This document shows positions 1 to 5,435 of a DNA stretch of 8,971 nucleotides, one piece after another. Every line of letters begins with the position of its first letter. Positions within the stretch are counted from its first letter, which is position 1. The notes beneath the pieces were generated by a model. It ran no database searches, was not told the DNA's origin, and was given only the letters and a program-made list of their open reading frames with translations. Made by a program: the position numbers and the translations under genes. The DNA comes from Gammaproteobacteria bacterium (GTDB taxonomy: Bacteria > Pseudomonadota > Gammaproteobacteria > Steroidobacterales > Steroidobacteraceae), in NCBI GenBank assembly GCA_003162555.1, contig PMNQ01000207.1, positions 1 through 8,971 of the forward strand. The letters run 5' to 3'.

Positions 1-284
1 TGATGGCCGGGCTCGACGGCATCCAGAACAAGATCCATCCGGGCGACCCTGCCGACAAGGATCTGTACGACCTGGAGCCGGAGGAGGCCAAGCACATTCC
101 GCAGGTCTGTCATTCGCTCGACATGGCGCTCGAGCATCTGGACAAGGACCGCGAGTTCCTCAAGCGCGGCGGCGTGTTCACGGATGACGTGATCGACGCG
201 TACATCGGCCTGAAGAACCAGGAAGTGCAGCGCTACCGCATGTCGACGCACCCGTGCGAACTTGACATGTATTACAGCGTCTAG
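1..284 (+). CDS. glnA: Glutamine synthetase type I, C-terminal fragment (5' end outside window)
   Basis: Catalyses ATP-dependent formation of glutamine from glutamate and ammonia; in this family it is a cytoplasmic dodecamer. Only about the last 93 residues are present. The reading frame runs in from beyond base 1, so the ATG at base 3 is an internal Met, not the start. The segment matches the C-terminal end of bacterial type I enzymes: the [13 protein letters not shown] stretch, then DLYDLEPEE, whose Tyr (codon 66-68) corresponds to the adenylylated tyrosine (Tyr397/398 in E. coli), then [19 protein letters not shown] and the typical ending MYYSV. The conserved tyrosine implies control by GlnE-type adenylylation, an inference because glnE is not in the window. 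It is followed by a strong stem-loop and then by the DUF4124-ntrB-ntrC genes, the usual gammaproteobacterial nitrogen-regulation neighbourhood. Identification is very secure. Confidence 0.97.
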   Translation, partial: MAGLDGIQNKIHPGDPADKDLYDLEPEEAKHIPQVCHSLDMALEHLDKDREFLKRGGVFTDDVIDAYIGLKNQEVQRYRMSTHPCELDMYYSV

Positions 285-309
285 CGACATAAGTCGGCCC
301 GGCGTGCAT

Positions 310-352
310 TACAAATGGGTGAGGGTCATCACAGGACCGTCACCCGTTTGTA
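310..352 (+). terminator. Long stem-loop downstream of glnA (candidate terminator or attenuator)
   Basis: Arms at 310-327 and 335-352 can form an 18-bp stem: 16 Watson-Crick pairs, one T-G pair (316/346) and one G-G mismatch (323/339), around a 7-base loop (ATCACAG). The outer part is A-rich on the 5' side (ACAAA) and T-rich on the 3' side (GTTTGT), as in bidirectional terminators, but no longer T-run follows. It starts 25 bases after the glnA stop. A likely role is partial termination or 3'-end protection, keeping glnA mRNA more abundant than ntrBC mRNA. The structure is seen directly; the role is inferred. Confidence 0.6.
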
Positions 353-385
353 CGCCGGAGCTTGGTAAGACTATGCTGTCAGCCT

Positions 386-952
386 GTGAATACCCGAACG
401 GCCTGTTGGAGCCTGCTGGCAGTCGTGGTTGCCTCTGTTGCGGCCGGGTCAACCGTGACCTATCGCTGGACGGACAGCGACGGCGTGCATTACTCCGATC
501 AGCCGCATGCGGGCGCCGACAAGATCATCCTCGGCACGCCGCAGACCTACAGCAGCCCGGATGCCACCACCCAGCCCAGCAGCGGCACGGCGCGGCGTGC
601 CCGCAATGGGGACGACGGCTTCCACTACGACAGCTGTTCGGTGCAACAGCCGGCGCAGGATCAGGTGCTGATCGACGTCGAATCGGTGACCGTGGCGGTG
701 CAGGCGCGGCCCGGCAAGCGCAGCAGCGATCGCATCGAATTGAGTTTCGACGGGCAGGCGATCCAGGCAACGAATCCCGATCAGCAGGAATTCAAGATTT
801 CACCGGTCGATCGCGGCACGCACACCGTGGCCGCCACGATCCGCGACGCCGACGGCAAGAATGTGTGCCAGTCCACGGCGGTCAGCTTCCACGTGAATCA
901 GCCTTCGGTGCTGGCGCCGCAGAATCCGAACAACCCCAACCGCAAGCACTGA
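386..952 (+). CDS. Exported DUF4124 domain-containing protein of unknown function
   Basis: A 188-residue protein if begun at the GTG at 386. That start gives a normal Sec signal peptide: a short basic N-terminus (MNTR), a hydrophobic core at about residues 8-20 and small residues (VAAGS) for cleavage. A TTG at 362 in the same frame would add eight residues that spoil the n-region. No clear Shine-Dalgarno supports either start. Residues about 23-45 (TVTYRWTDSDGVHYSDQP) are the hallmark of DUF4124. A low-complexity Ser/Thr/Pro segment follows, then a second region at about residues 96-172 resembling a small beta-sandwich (motif THTVAATIRDADGK...SFHV). Cys84 and Cys161 could form a periplasmic disulfide. 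The gene lies between glnA and ntrB, a placement I recall from other gammaproteobacteria, but no function is established for the family and I assign none. Confidence 0.85.
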   Translation: MNTRTACWSLLAVVVASVAAGSTVTYRWTDSDGVHYSDQPHAGADKIILGTPQTYSSPDATTQPSSGTARRARNGDDGFHYDSCSVQQPAQDQVLIDVESVTVAVQARPGKRSSDRIELSFDGQAIQATNPDQQEFKISPVDRGTHTVAATIRDADGKNVCQSTAVSFHVNQPSVLAPQNPNNPNRKH

Positions 953-1009
953 CGCAGCGCGCACGGGGTGTGCGCAGCGCCGGGAATTGGCGCGGCGCTG
1001 GCGATAACC

Positions 1010-2113
1010 GTGGCCGTTGAAGCGCCGATCGCCTCGCCGCTCGGCCATTTCGATGCGCGTGAAATGCTCGACGCACTGGCCACCGGCCTCATGGTGCTAG
1101 ATGCGCAGCTGTGCGTCGTCTACGCCAACGTCAGCGCGCAGGATCTGCTTTCCTTAAGCCTGCGCCAGACGCGCGGCCATCCGGTCAGCCAGCTGTTTGC
1201 CGCGCCGCAGTCGCTGATCGAGCTGCTACGCCGCGCGCTTGCCAGCGGCGAGACCTGCGCCGGGCACGAATTCACGCTGACGCCGATCGCGACGCTCCCG
1301 GCCGCGCCCGCGCCCATCGTCGTGGACATCACCGCCACGCCACTCATAGGCCAGGTCACGGGCATGCATCTGCTGCTCGAGCTGACTGATGCGCGCATGC
1401 GCCAGCGCATCACGCGCGAGACGGAATTGCTGTCGCGCGTAGACGGCAACCGGCTGATGGTGCGGCAGCTCGCGCATGAGATCCGCAATCCCCTTGGCGG
1501 CCTGCGCGGCGCGGCACAGCTGCTGGAGCGCGAGCTCGCCGAGCCGGGACTGAAGGAATACACGACCATCATCATCAACGAGGCCGATCGGCTGCGTTCG
1601 CTGGTCGACACGATGCTGGGACCGGCAGGTCCGCCGCGCAAGCAGACGATCAGCGTGCACGAGCTGTGCGAGCACGTGTACCAGCTGCTGCGCAGCGAAG
1701 CGGCGAACGACATCGACATCGATCGCGACTACGATCCAAGCGTCCCGGACGGACGCTTCGATCGCAACGAGATCATCCAGGCGCTGCTCAACATCGGCCG
1801 CAACTCGCTGCAGGCGCTGGCCGGGCGCGGGCGCGTGGTGCTGCGAACGCGCACCCAGTCGAACCTCAACATCGGGCCGGCGCGACATCGCCTGGTGGTG
1901 TGCGTGCAGATCGAGGACGACGGGCCCGGCGTGCCGGCCGACCTGCACAAGACGCTGTTCTATCCGTTGGTCACCGGCAAGGCCGAAGGCACCGGCCTCG
2001 GCCTGTCGGTCGCGCAGGACATGGTGGCGCGGCACGGCGGCATCATCGAATTCGAAAGCCGCCCGGGGCACACCGTGTTCTCGATACTGTTACCGCTGGA
2101 GGATGGCGCATGA
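1010..2113 (+). CDS. ntrB: Nitrogen regulation sensor histidine kinase/phosphatase NtrB (NRII)
   Basis: Cytoplasmic two-component kinase that phosphorylates NtrC under nitrogen limitation and, with PII (GlnB), dephosphorylates it in excess. Numbered from the GTG at 1010 (367 residues; E. coli has 349): a PAS domain at about 18-125; the HisKA H-box LAHEIRNPLGGLRGAAQLL with phospho-acceptor His156; N-box LLNIGRNSLQAL with Asn265; G1 box EDDGPGVP at 302-309; and G2 box GTGLGLS at 327-333. There is no membrane segment, as expected for NtrB. The segment KEYTTIIINEADRLRSLVD is close to E. coli GlnL. The start is uncertain: an in-frame GTG at 968 would add 14 residues with no family counterpart, and that codon sits in the loop of a small hairpin, so 1010 is preferred. 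Neither has a good Shine-Dalgarno. The stop overlaps the ntrC start as ATGA, implying translational coupling. Confidence 0.95.
   Translation: MAVEAPIASPLGHFDAREMLDALATGLMVLDAQLCVVYANVSAQDLLSLSLRQTRGHPVSQLFAAPQSLIELLRRALASGETCAGHEFTLTPIATLPAAPAPIVVDITATPLIGQVTGMHLLLELTDARMRQRITRETELLSRVDGNRLMVRQLAHEIRNPLGGLRGAAQLLERELAEPGLKEYTTIIINEADRLRSLVDTMLGPAGPPRKQTISVHELCEHVYQLLRSEAANDIDIDRDYDPSVPDGRFDRNEIIQALLNIGRNSLQALAGRGRVVLRTRTQSNLNIGPARHRLVVCVQIEDDGPGVPADLHKTLFYPLVTGKAEGTGLGLSVAQDMVARHGGIIEFESRPGHTVFSILLPLEDGA
2098..2103 (+). promoter_or_regulatory. Shine-Dalgarno of ntrC
   Basis: GGAGGA lies inside the last codons of ntrB, 6 bases before the ATG at 2110. It is the best ribosome binding site in the window. 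It fixes the ntrC start and supports coupled translation with ntrB. Confidence 0.85.
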
Positions 2114-3531
2114 ATTCCGAACTGCTGCAGGTCTGGCTCGTCGACGACGACGCTTCGATCCGCTGGGTGCTCGAGCGCGCGTTGCGCAATGGCGGTATGT
2201 CGACAACGGCGTTTGAAGCCGCTGAACCGGTCCTGACAGCGTTGCGTACAGGGTCGCCGGATGTGCTGATCACGGATGTGCGCATGACCGGGCAGTCGGG
2301 CATCGACCTGCTCAAGCGCGTGCACGCCAGCCATCCGGATCTGCCGGTGATCGTGATGACCGCGCACTCGGATCTCGGCACCACGGTGTCGGCCTACGAG
2401 AGCGGCGCGTTCGAATATCTGCCCAAGCCCTTCGACATCGACCATGCCGTCGAGCTGGTGCGGCGCGCGGCCCAGTCCGCCGATCGGCCGGTGCTCGACA
2501 GCGCCGGGCGGAGCGCGGCGATTCCACCGCTGCTTGGCCGCGCCAGCGCGATGCAACAGGTGTTCCGCGCCATCGGCCGGTTGTCCAAGACCAGCGTCAA
2601 TGTGCTGATCACCGGCGAGTCCGGCACCGGCAAGGAACTGGTTGCGCGCGCATTGCACGAGCACAGTCCGCGCGCCGGCAAACCGTTCATCGCGCTCAAC
2701 ACCTCAGCAATTCCGGGCGAGCTGCTCGAGTCGGAACTGTTTGGTCACGAGAAGGGCTCATTCACCGGCGCCGACAGCCTGCGGCGCGGCCGCTTCGAGC
2801 AGGCCGACGGCGGTTCGCTGTTCCTCGACGAGATCGGCGACATGCCGCTGCCGCTGCAGACGCGGCTGCTGCGCGTGCTGGCTGAGGGTGAGTTCTACCG
2901 CGTTGGCGGGCAACAACCGATTCGCGTCGACGTGCGCGTCATCGCCGCCACGCACCAGAACCTCGAGGAGCGCACGCGCACCGGCCAGTTTCGCGAAGAC
3001 CTGTTTCATCGCCTGAACGTGATCCGCATCGAACTGCCGCCGCTGCGTGCGCGGCGCGAAGACATAGCCGATCTGCTGCGTCATTACCTGCAGGTGGCGG
3101 CGCAGGAACTGGGCGTCGAGGCCAAGACGCTCGAAGCTGCGGCGGTGGAGAAGCTGGCGGCCTACGACTGGCCGGGCAACGTGCGCGAGCTGGTGAATTT
3201 CTGCCGGCGCGCGACCGTGCTGGCGCCGGGCAGCGAGATCCACGTCGCCGACCTGCCTGCCGGCGTCAGCGGCATGGCCGATGCCGTATCTGCGCCTGCG
3301 GACTGGACCAGCCTGCTGGGCGAATGGGCGCGGCAACGCGCCGCGGAAACTGGCGGCAAGCCGTTGCTTGACGATGCGCTGCCGGAATTCGAACGCACGC
3401 TGATCCGCGTCGCGCTCGCGCACACGCAGGGCCACCGTCAGGAAGCCGCGCGGCTGCTTGGCTGGGGACGCAACACGCTGACGCGCAAAATGCGCGAGCT
3501 CGACATGAACGAGGGCAACGACGAAACCTGA
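2110..3531 (+). CDS. ntrC: Nitrogen regulation response regulator NtrC (sigma-54 activator)
   Basis: Enhancer-binding protein that, once phosphorylated by NtrB, forms an ATPase ring and remodels sigma-54 RNA polymerase at nitrogen-regulated promoters. It has 473 residues (E. coli 469). The receiver domain spans about 6-125, with acidic pocket D12-D14, phospho-acceptor Asp56, Thr84 and Lys106. The AAA+ domain spans about 140-380: Walker A GESGTGKE at 169-176, sigma-54-contacting loop GSFTGA at 216-221, and Walker B FLDE at 238-241. The Fis-type helix-turn-helix begins near His442 ([19 protein letters not shown]), nearly identical to E. coli NtrC. The ATG at 2110 overlaps the ntrB stop and has GGAGGA 6 bases upstream. 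Two departures from E. coli: the loop reads GSFTGA rather than GAFTGA, and the usual Pro after the phospho-Asp (RMPG) is Thr60 (RMTG). Neither should abolish function. Identification is secure. Confidence 0.97.
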   Translation: MNSELLQVWLVDDDASIRWVLERALRNGGMSTTAFEAAEPVLTALRTGSPDVLITDVRMTGQSGIDLLKRVHASHPDLPVIVMTAHSDLGTTVSAYESGAFEYLPKPFDIDHAVELVRRAAQSADRPVLDSAGRSAAIPPLLGRASAMQQVFRAIGRLSKTSVNVLITGESGTGKELVARALHEHSPRAGKPFIALNTSAIPGELLESELFGHEKGSFTGADSLRRGRFEQADGGSLFLDEIGDMPLPLQTRLLRVLAEGEFYRVGGQQPIRVDVRVIAATHQNLEERTRTGQFREDLFHRLNVIRIELPPLRARREDIADLLRHYLQVAAQELGVEAKTLEAAAVEKLAAYDWPGNVRELVNFCRRATVLAPGSEIHVADLPAGVSGMADAVSAPADWTSLLGEWARQRAAETGGKPLLDDALPEFERTLIRVALAHTQGHRQEAARLLGWGRNTLTRKMRELDMNEGNDET

Positions 3532-3564
3532 CGCCGACGTGCTCCCTACGCCGCCGGCGTCGGG
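3527..3564. terminator. Stem-loop spanning the convergent ntrC and PspC-protein stop codons
   Basis: CCTGACGCCG (3527-3536) can pair with CGGCGTCGGG (3555-3564), a 10-bp stem with one T-G pair and an 18-base loop. The ntrC stop (3529-3531) is in one arm and the minus-strand stop (3546-3548) is in the loop. No T-run follows on the plus strand; on the minus strand TTTCGTCGTT follows. It may be a weak bidirectional terminator between convergent genes, but in GC-rich DNA such a stem can arise by chance. Confidence 0.3.
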
Positions 3565-3923
3565 CCATCCCTGGGAATGAAGATCCACAGCAGGATGTAG
3601 AACAGAAAGCCGACGCCGAAGTAGAACACCATGGCGCAGAAGATCACGCGCCAGGCCCACGACGGCAGGCCCGTGTGCGCACCGAGGCCGCCGCACACGC
3701 CGCCAATCACGCGGTCGGTCGACGACAGCGTCAGTCGATGCAGGAAACCGTTGTGGGGCGTGCCGCTCGCACCAGCGCTGCCGCCCGCGGCCGCGCCGCC
3801 AGCAGCGCCGCCAGCTGCGCCGCCACCCAGGGCGTGCGCCTTGGCCTGCGCATACTCGGCTTCGCTCAGTGCACCAGTGGCGCGCAGTTTGTCCAGCCTT
3901 TCAAGTTCATCTGTGACACTCAT
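3546..3923 (-). CDS. Small membrane protein with SHOCT-like and PspC domains
   Basis: A 125-residue protein. Residues about 4-31 (DELERLDKLRATGALSEAEY) are a SHOCT-like short helical domain, usually found at protein termini and thought to mediate oligomerisation. A Gly/Ala linker built on AAGG units (33-54) follows. Residues about 63-118 form a PspC domain: RLTLSSTDRVIGGVCGGLGAH, then one or two hydrophobic segments (about 90-116) ending in FIPRD. PspC-family proteins are inner-membrane components of envelope-stress responses; in E. coli PspC acts with PspB to sequester PspA. No pspA, pspB or pspF is in the window, so a phage-shock role is only a family-level inference. The ATG at 3923 has GGGAG (3933-3937) 9 bases upstream. 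It lies 6 bases after the pyrD stop, so the two are almost certainly co-transcribed. Confidence 0.88.
   Translation of the reverse strand: MSVTDELERLDKLRATGALSEAEYAQAKAHALGGGAAGGAAGGAAAGGSAGASGTPHNGFLHRLTLSSTDRVIGGVCGGLGAHTGLPSWAWRVIFCAMVFYFGVGFLFYILLWIFIPRDGPTPAA
3793..3828 (-). repeat. Three 12-bp tandem repeats encoding the AAGG linker
   Basis: On the plus strand, GCGCCGCCAGCA, GCGCCGCCAGCT and GCGCCGCCACCC follow one another at 3793-3804, 3805-3816 and 3817-3828. They are in frame with the PspC-domain gene and encode its Ala-Ala-Gly-Gly linker, so changes in copy number would lengthen or shorten the linker by four residues. Confidence 0.75.
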
Positions 3924-3929
3924 GAATGC

Positions 3930-4922
3930 TTAACTCCCGAGGGTGCCAACAAGTTGCTGCAGATTCTCCAGCCCAGTCTCGGCCAGGTGGGCTGCCAGTC
4001 CGCGGTTGATGCCGGGGCAGATCAGGGGATCGTAGAACAGCGCGGTGCCGACACCCACCAGGCTCGCGCCGGCGATGATGAATTCCAGCGCATCGGCGCT
4101 GTTGCAGATGCCACCCTGGCCGATGATCGGAATCCGGTGCGGCCCCGCGACTTCGTGCACTTCGCGCACCTTGAGCAGCGCGATCGGCTTGATCGCGGGA
4201 CCTGAGAGTCCACCCTGGCCATTGCCAAGCACCGCCTTGCGCGTGCGCACGTCCACGGCCATGCCCATCACGGTGTTGATGACCGCGAAGGCGTCGGTCC
4301 CTGCCTCGATGCAGCGGCGTGCGTTCTCGCGGATGTCGGTCTGGTTCGGCGACATTTTCGTGATCAGGGGTTTCTTCGTCACCGCGCGGCATGCGGCCAC
4401 GACGCGCGCCGACATCTCCGGTACATTGCCGAACTGCACTCCGCCTTCCTTGACGTTCGGGCAGGAAATATTGATCTCGATGGCATCGATTGGCGAATCA
4501 TCGAAGCGCCGCGTCACCTCGACGTATTCGTCGATGGTCGAACCGCAGGCGTTGGCGAAGAAACGCGTCTCGCTGAAATCCAGCGTCGGCAGGATGTTGC
4601 GCACCACGGCGTCGACGCCCGGGTTCTGCAGGCCGATCGCGTTGAGCATTCCCTGGTACGTTTCCGCAACGCGGTGCGGCGGGTTGCCGAGCCGTGGCGC
4701 GCCGGTCGTGCCCTTCAGCACGATCGCGCCGACGTCGCGGTTCGAGAAGCCCTCGACCCGCGTGTATTCCTCGCCGAAGCCCACGCATCCGGAGAGCAGC
4801 ACGATCGGTGAGGCCAGCTCGAGGCCGCAAAAGCGGGTGGTAAGCACGCCGCCGGAAGTGACGGCGCCGGATGCGGCGCCTGCGGCAGGCGTGGACGGCG
4901 GGGCGGCGGACACGGCGCTCAT
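3930..4922 (-). CDS. pyrD: Dihydroorotate dehydrogenase, class 1B-type catalytic subunit
   Basis: FMN enzyme oxidising dihydroorotate to orotate, the fourth step of de novo pyrimidine synthesis. Numbered from the ATG at 4922 (330 residues): Lys70 in IVLKGTTG, NAIGLQNPG at 95-103, the active-site segment NISCPNVKEGG at 151-161 with catalytic Cys154, Lys189 in ITKMSPN, GGLSGPAIKP at 237-246 and the phosphate loop IIGQGGI at 266-272. A catalytic Cys (not Ser) and the SGCVGFG and GMLNAIGLQNPG segments match class 1B enzymes such as Bacillus subtilis PyrD, not the membrane-bound class 2 enzyme of E. coli. Class 1B normally pairs with PyrK (FAD, 2Fe-2S), which is not seen here. The first 25 residues are low-complexity Ala/Ser/Pro/Gly with no family counterpart. 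A GTG at 4845-4847 (MLTTRFCG) would give the usual family N-terminus, and a TTG at 4931 is also in frame. Co-transcribed with the PspC-domain gene. Confidence 0.92.
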   Translation of the reverse strand: MSAVSAAPPSTPAAGAASGAVTSGGVLTTRFCGLELASPIVLLSGCVGFGEEYTRVEGFSNRDVGAIVLKGTTGAPRLGNPPHRVAETYQGMLNAIGLQNPGVDAVVRNILPTLDFSETRFFANACGSTIDEYVEVTRRFDDSPIDAIEINISCPNVKEGGVQFGNVPEMSARVVAACRAVTKKPLITKMSPNQTDIRENARRCIEAGTDAFAVINTVMGMAVDVRTRKAVLGNGQGGLSGPAIKPIALLKVREVHEVAGPHRIPIIGQGGICNSADALEFIIAGASLVGVGTALFYDPLICPGINRGLAAHLAETGLENLQQLVGTLGS

Positions 4923-4936
4923 GGGCGCCAATTATC
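4907..4936. promoter_or_regulatory. Candidate shared promoter element between pyrD and trmL
   Basis: Only 26 bases separate the pyrD ATG from the trmL ATG, and the sole AT-rich patch is AATTATC (4930-4936). On the minus strand it reads GATAAT, a good -10 box. On the plus strand AATTAT (4930-4935) has CGGACA (4907-4912) exactly 17 bases upstream as a poor -35. The minus-strand version has no convincing -35. Transcripts from either would have very short leaders unless pyrD starts at 4847. Weak evidence overall. Confidence 0.3.
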
Positions 4937-4948
4937 GCCTGAATCGCC

Positions 4949-5404
4949 ATGTTTGAGGTGATTCTGTACCAGCCGGAGATTCCGCCGAACACCGGCAACA
5001 TCATCCGGCTGTGCGCCAACACCGGCGCGCGCCTGCACCTCATCGAGCCGCTGGGGTTCAGCCTGGAACAGCGCGAGCTGCGCCGGGCCGGGCTCGACTA
5101 CGCCGAGCTGGCGAATGTACGCGTGCATCGCACCCTGGCCGATTGCCTGGCAACGCTCCCGGGAGCGAGACTGTACGCGGTGGAGACCGGCGGCACCCGC
5201 GGTTACAACGAGGCGGTTTTCCAGCGCGGCGACGCGCTGCTGTTTGGTTCCGAGACGCGCGGGCTGCCAGCGGAGTCGCTGGCAGGCATCGCGCCTGAGG
5301 ACATTCTTGCCATACCGATGCGCGAGGGCAATCGGAGCCTCAATCTGTCGAACGCCGTGGCGCTGGTGGTGTACGAGGCCTGGCGCCAGCTCGGTTTTCG
5401 TTGA
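4949..5404 (+). CDS. trmL: tRNA (cytidine/uridine(34)-2'-O)-methyltransferase TrmL
   Basis: A SPOUT-class methyltransferase that uses S-adenosylmethionine to methylate the 2'-hydroxyl of the wobble base of tRNA-Leu isoacceptors in E. coli. It is 151 residues (E. coli TrmL 157), a minimal SPOUT domain without an added RNA-binding domain. Visible motifs: PEIPPNTGNIIRLCANTG at 9-26 (motif 1), FGSETRGLP at 99-107 (motif 2, forming the trefoil knot with the next) and the segment from IPM (122) through RSLNLSNAVALVVYEAWRQL to 148 (motif 3, cofactor pocket). The ATG at 4949 matches the family N-terminus (MFEVILYQPEIPPN); no Shine-Dalgarno is visible just upstream. In E. coli trmL is the last gene of the secB-gpsA-cysE-trmL run; here it sits beside gpsA but on the opposite strand, with 31 bases between their stop codons and no cysE. 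Confidence 0.95.
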   Translation: MFEVILYQPEIPPNTGNIIRLCANTGARLHLIEPLGFSLEQRELRRAGLDYAELANVRVHRTLADCLATLPGARLYAVETGGTRGYNEAVFQRGDALLFGSETRGLPAESLAGIAPEDILAIPMREGNRSLNLSNAVALVVYEAWRQLGFR

Positions 5405-5435
5405 GGGTGGTGGCCAACAATCGCAGGCGGCGCGG

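Noticed and set aside
348..377. Possible sigma-70 promoter for ntrBC: TTGTAC and TATGCT at 18-base spacing.
   Set aside because: Only partial matches to both boxes, and the -35 lies inside the hairpin arm; too weak to list. I also saw no sigma-54 GG-N10-GC promoter in this gap.
959..975. Possible NtrC-binding site (dyad GCGCAC-N5-GTGCGC) upstream of ntrB.
   Set aside because: The NtrC consensus has GCAC and GTGC separated by seven bases; here the spacing is five, so the half-sites are out of register.
262..1020. A 252-codon open frame overlapping the DUF4124 gene on the plus strand.
   Set aside because: Its translation is Arg/Ala/Gln-rich with no family features, while the other frame has a signal peptide and a clear DUF4124 motif. 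It is a shadow frame of GC-rich DNA.
2758..3696. A 312-codon open frame antisense to ntrC, extending past its end.
   Set aside because: Arg/His/Gln-rich composition typical of antisense GC-rich shadows. It overlaps the strongly conserved NtrC AAA+ and DNA-binding domains, and also overlaps the PspC gene in another frame.
3930..4922. PyrD considered as PreA-type dihydropyrimidine dehydrogenase.
   Set aside because: PreA carries a C-terminal 4Fe-4S ferredoxin domain and is longer; this protein ends right after the barrel and follows the class 1B PyrD pattern throughout.
5405..5435. Searched for a terminator between the convergent trmL and gpsA genes.
   Set aside because: No stem of useful length followed by a T-run is visible in the 31 bases.
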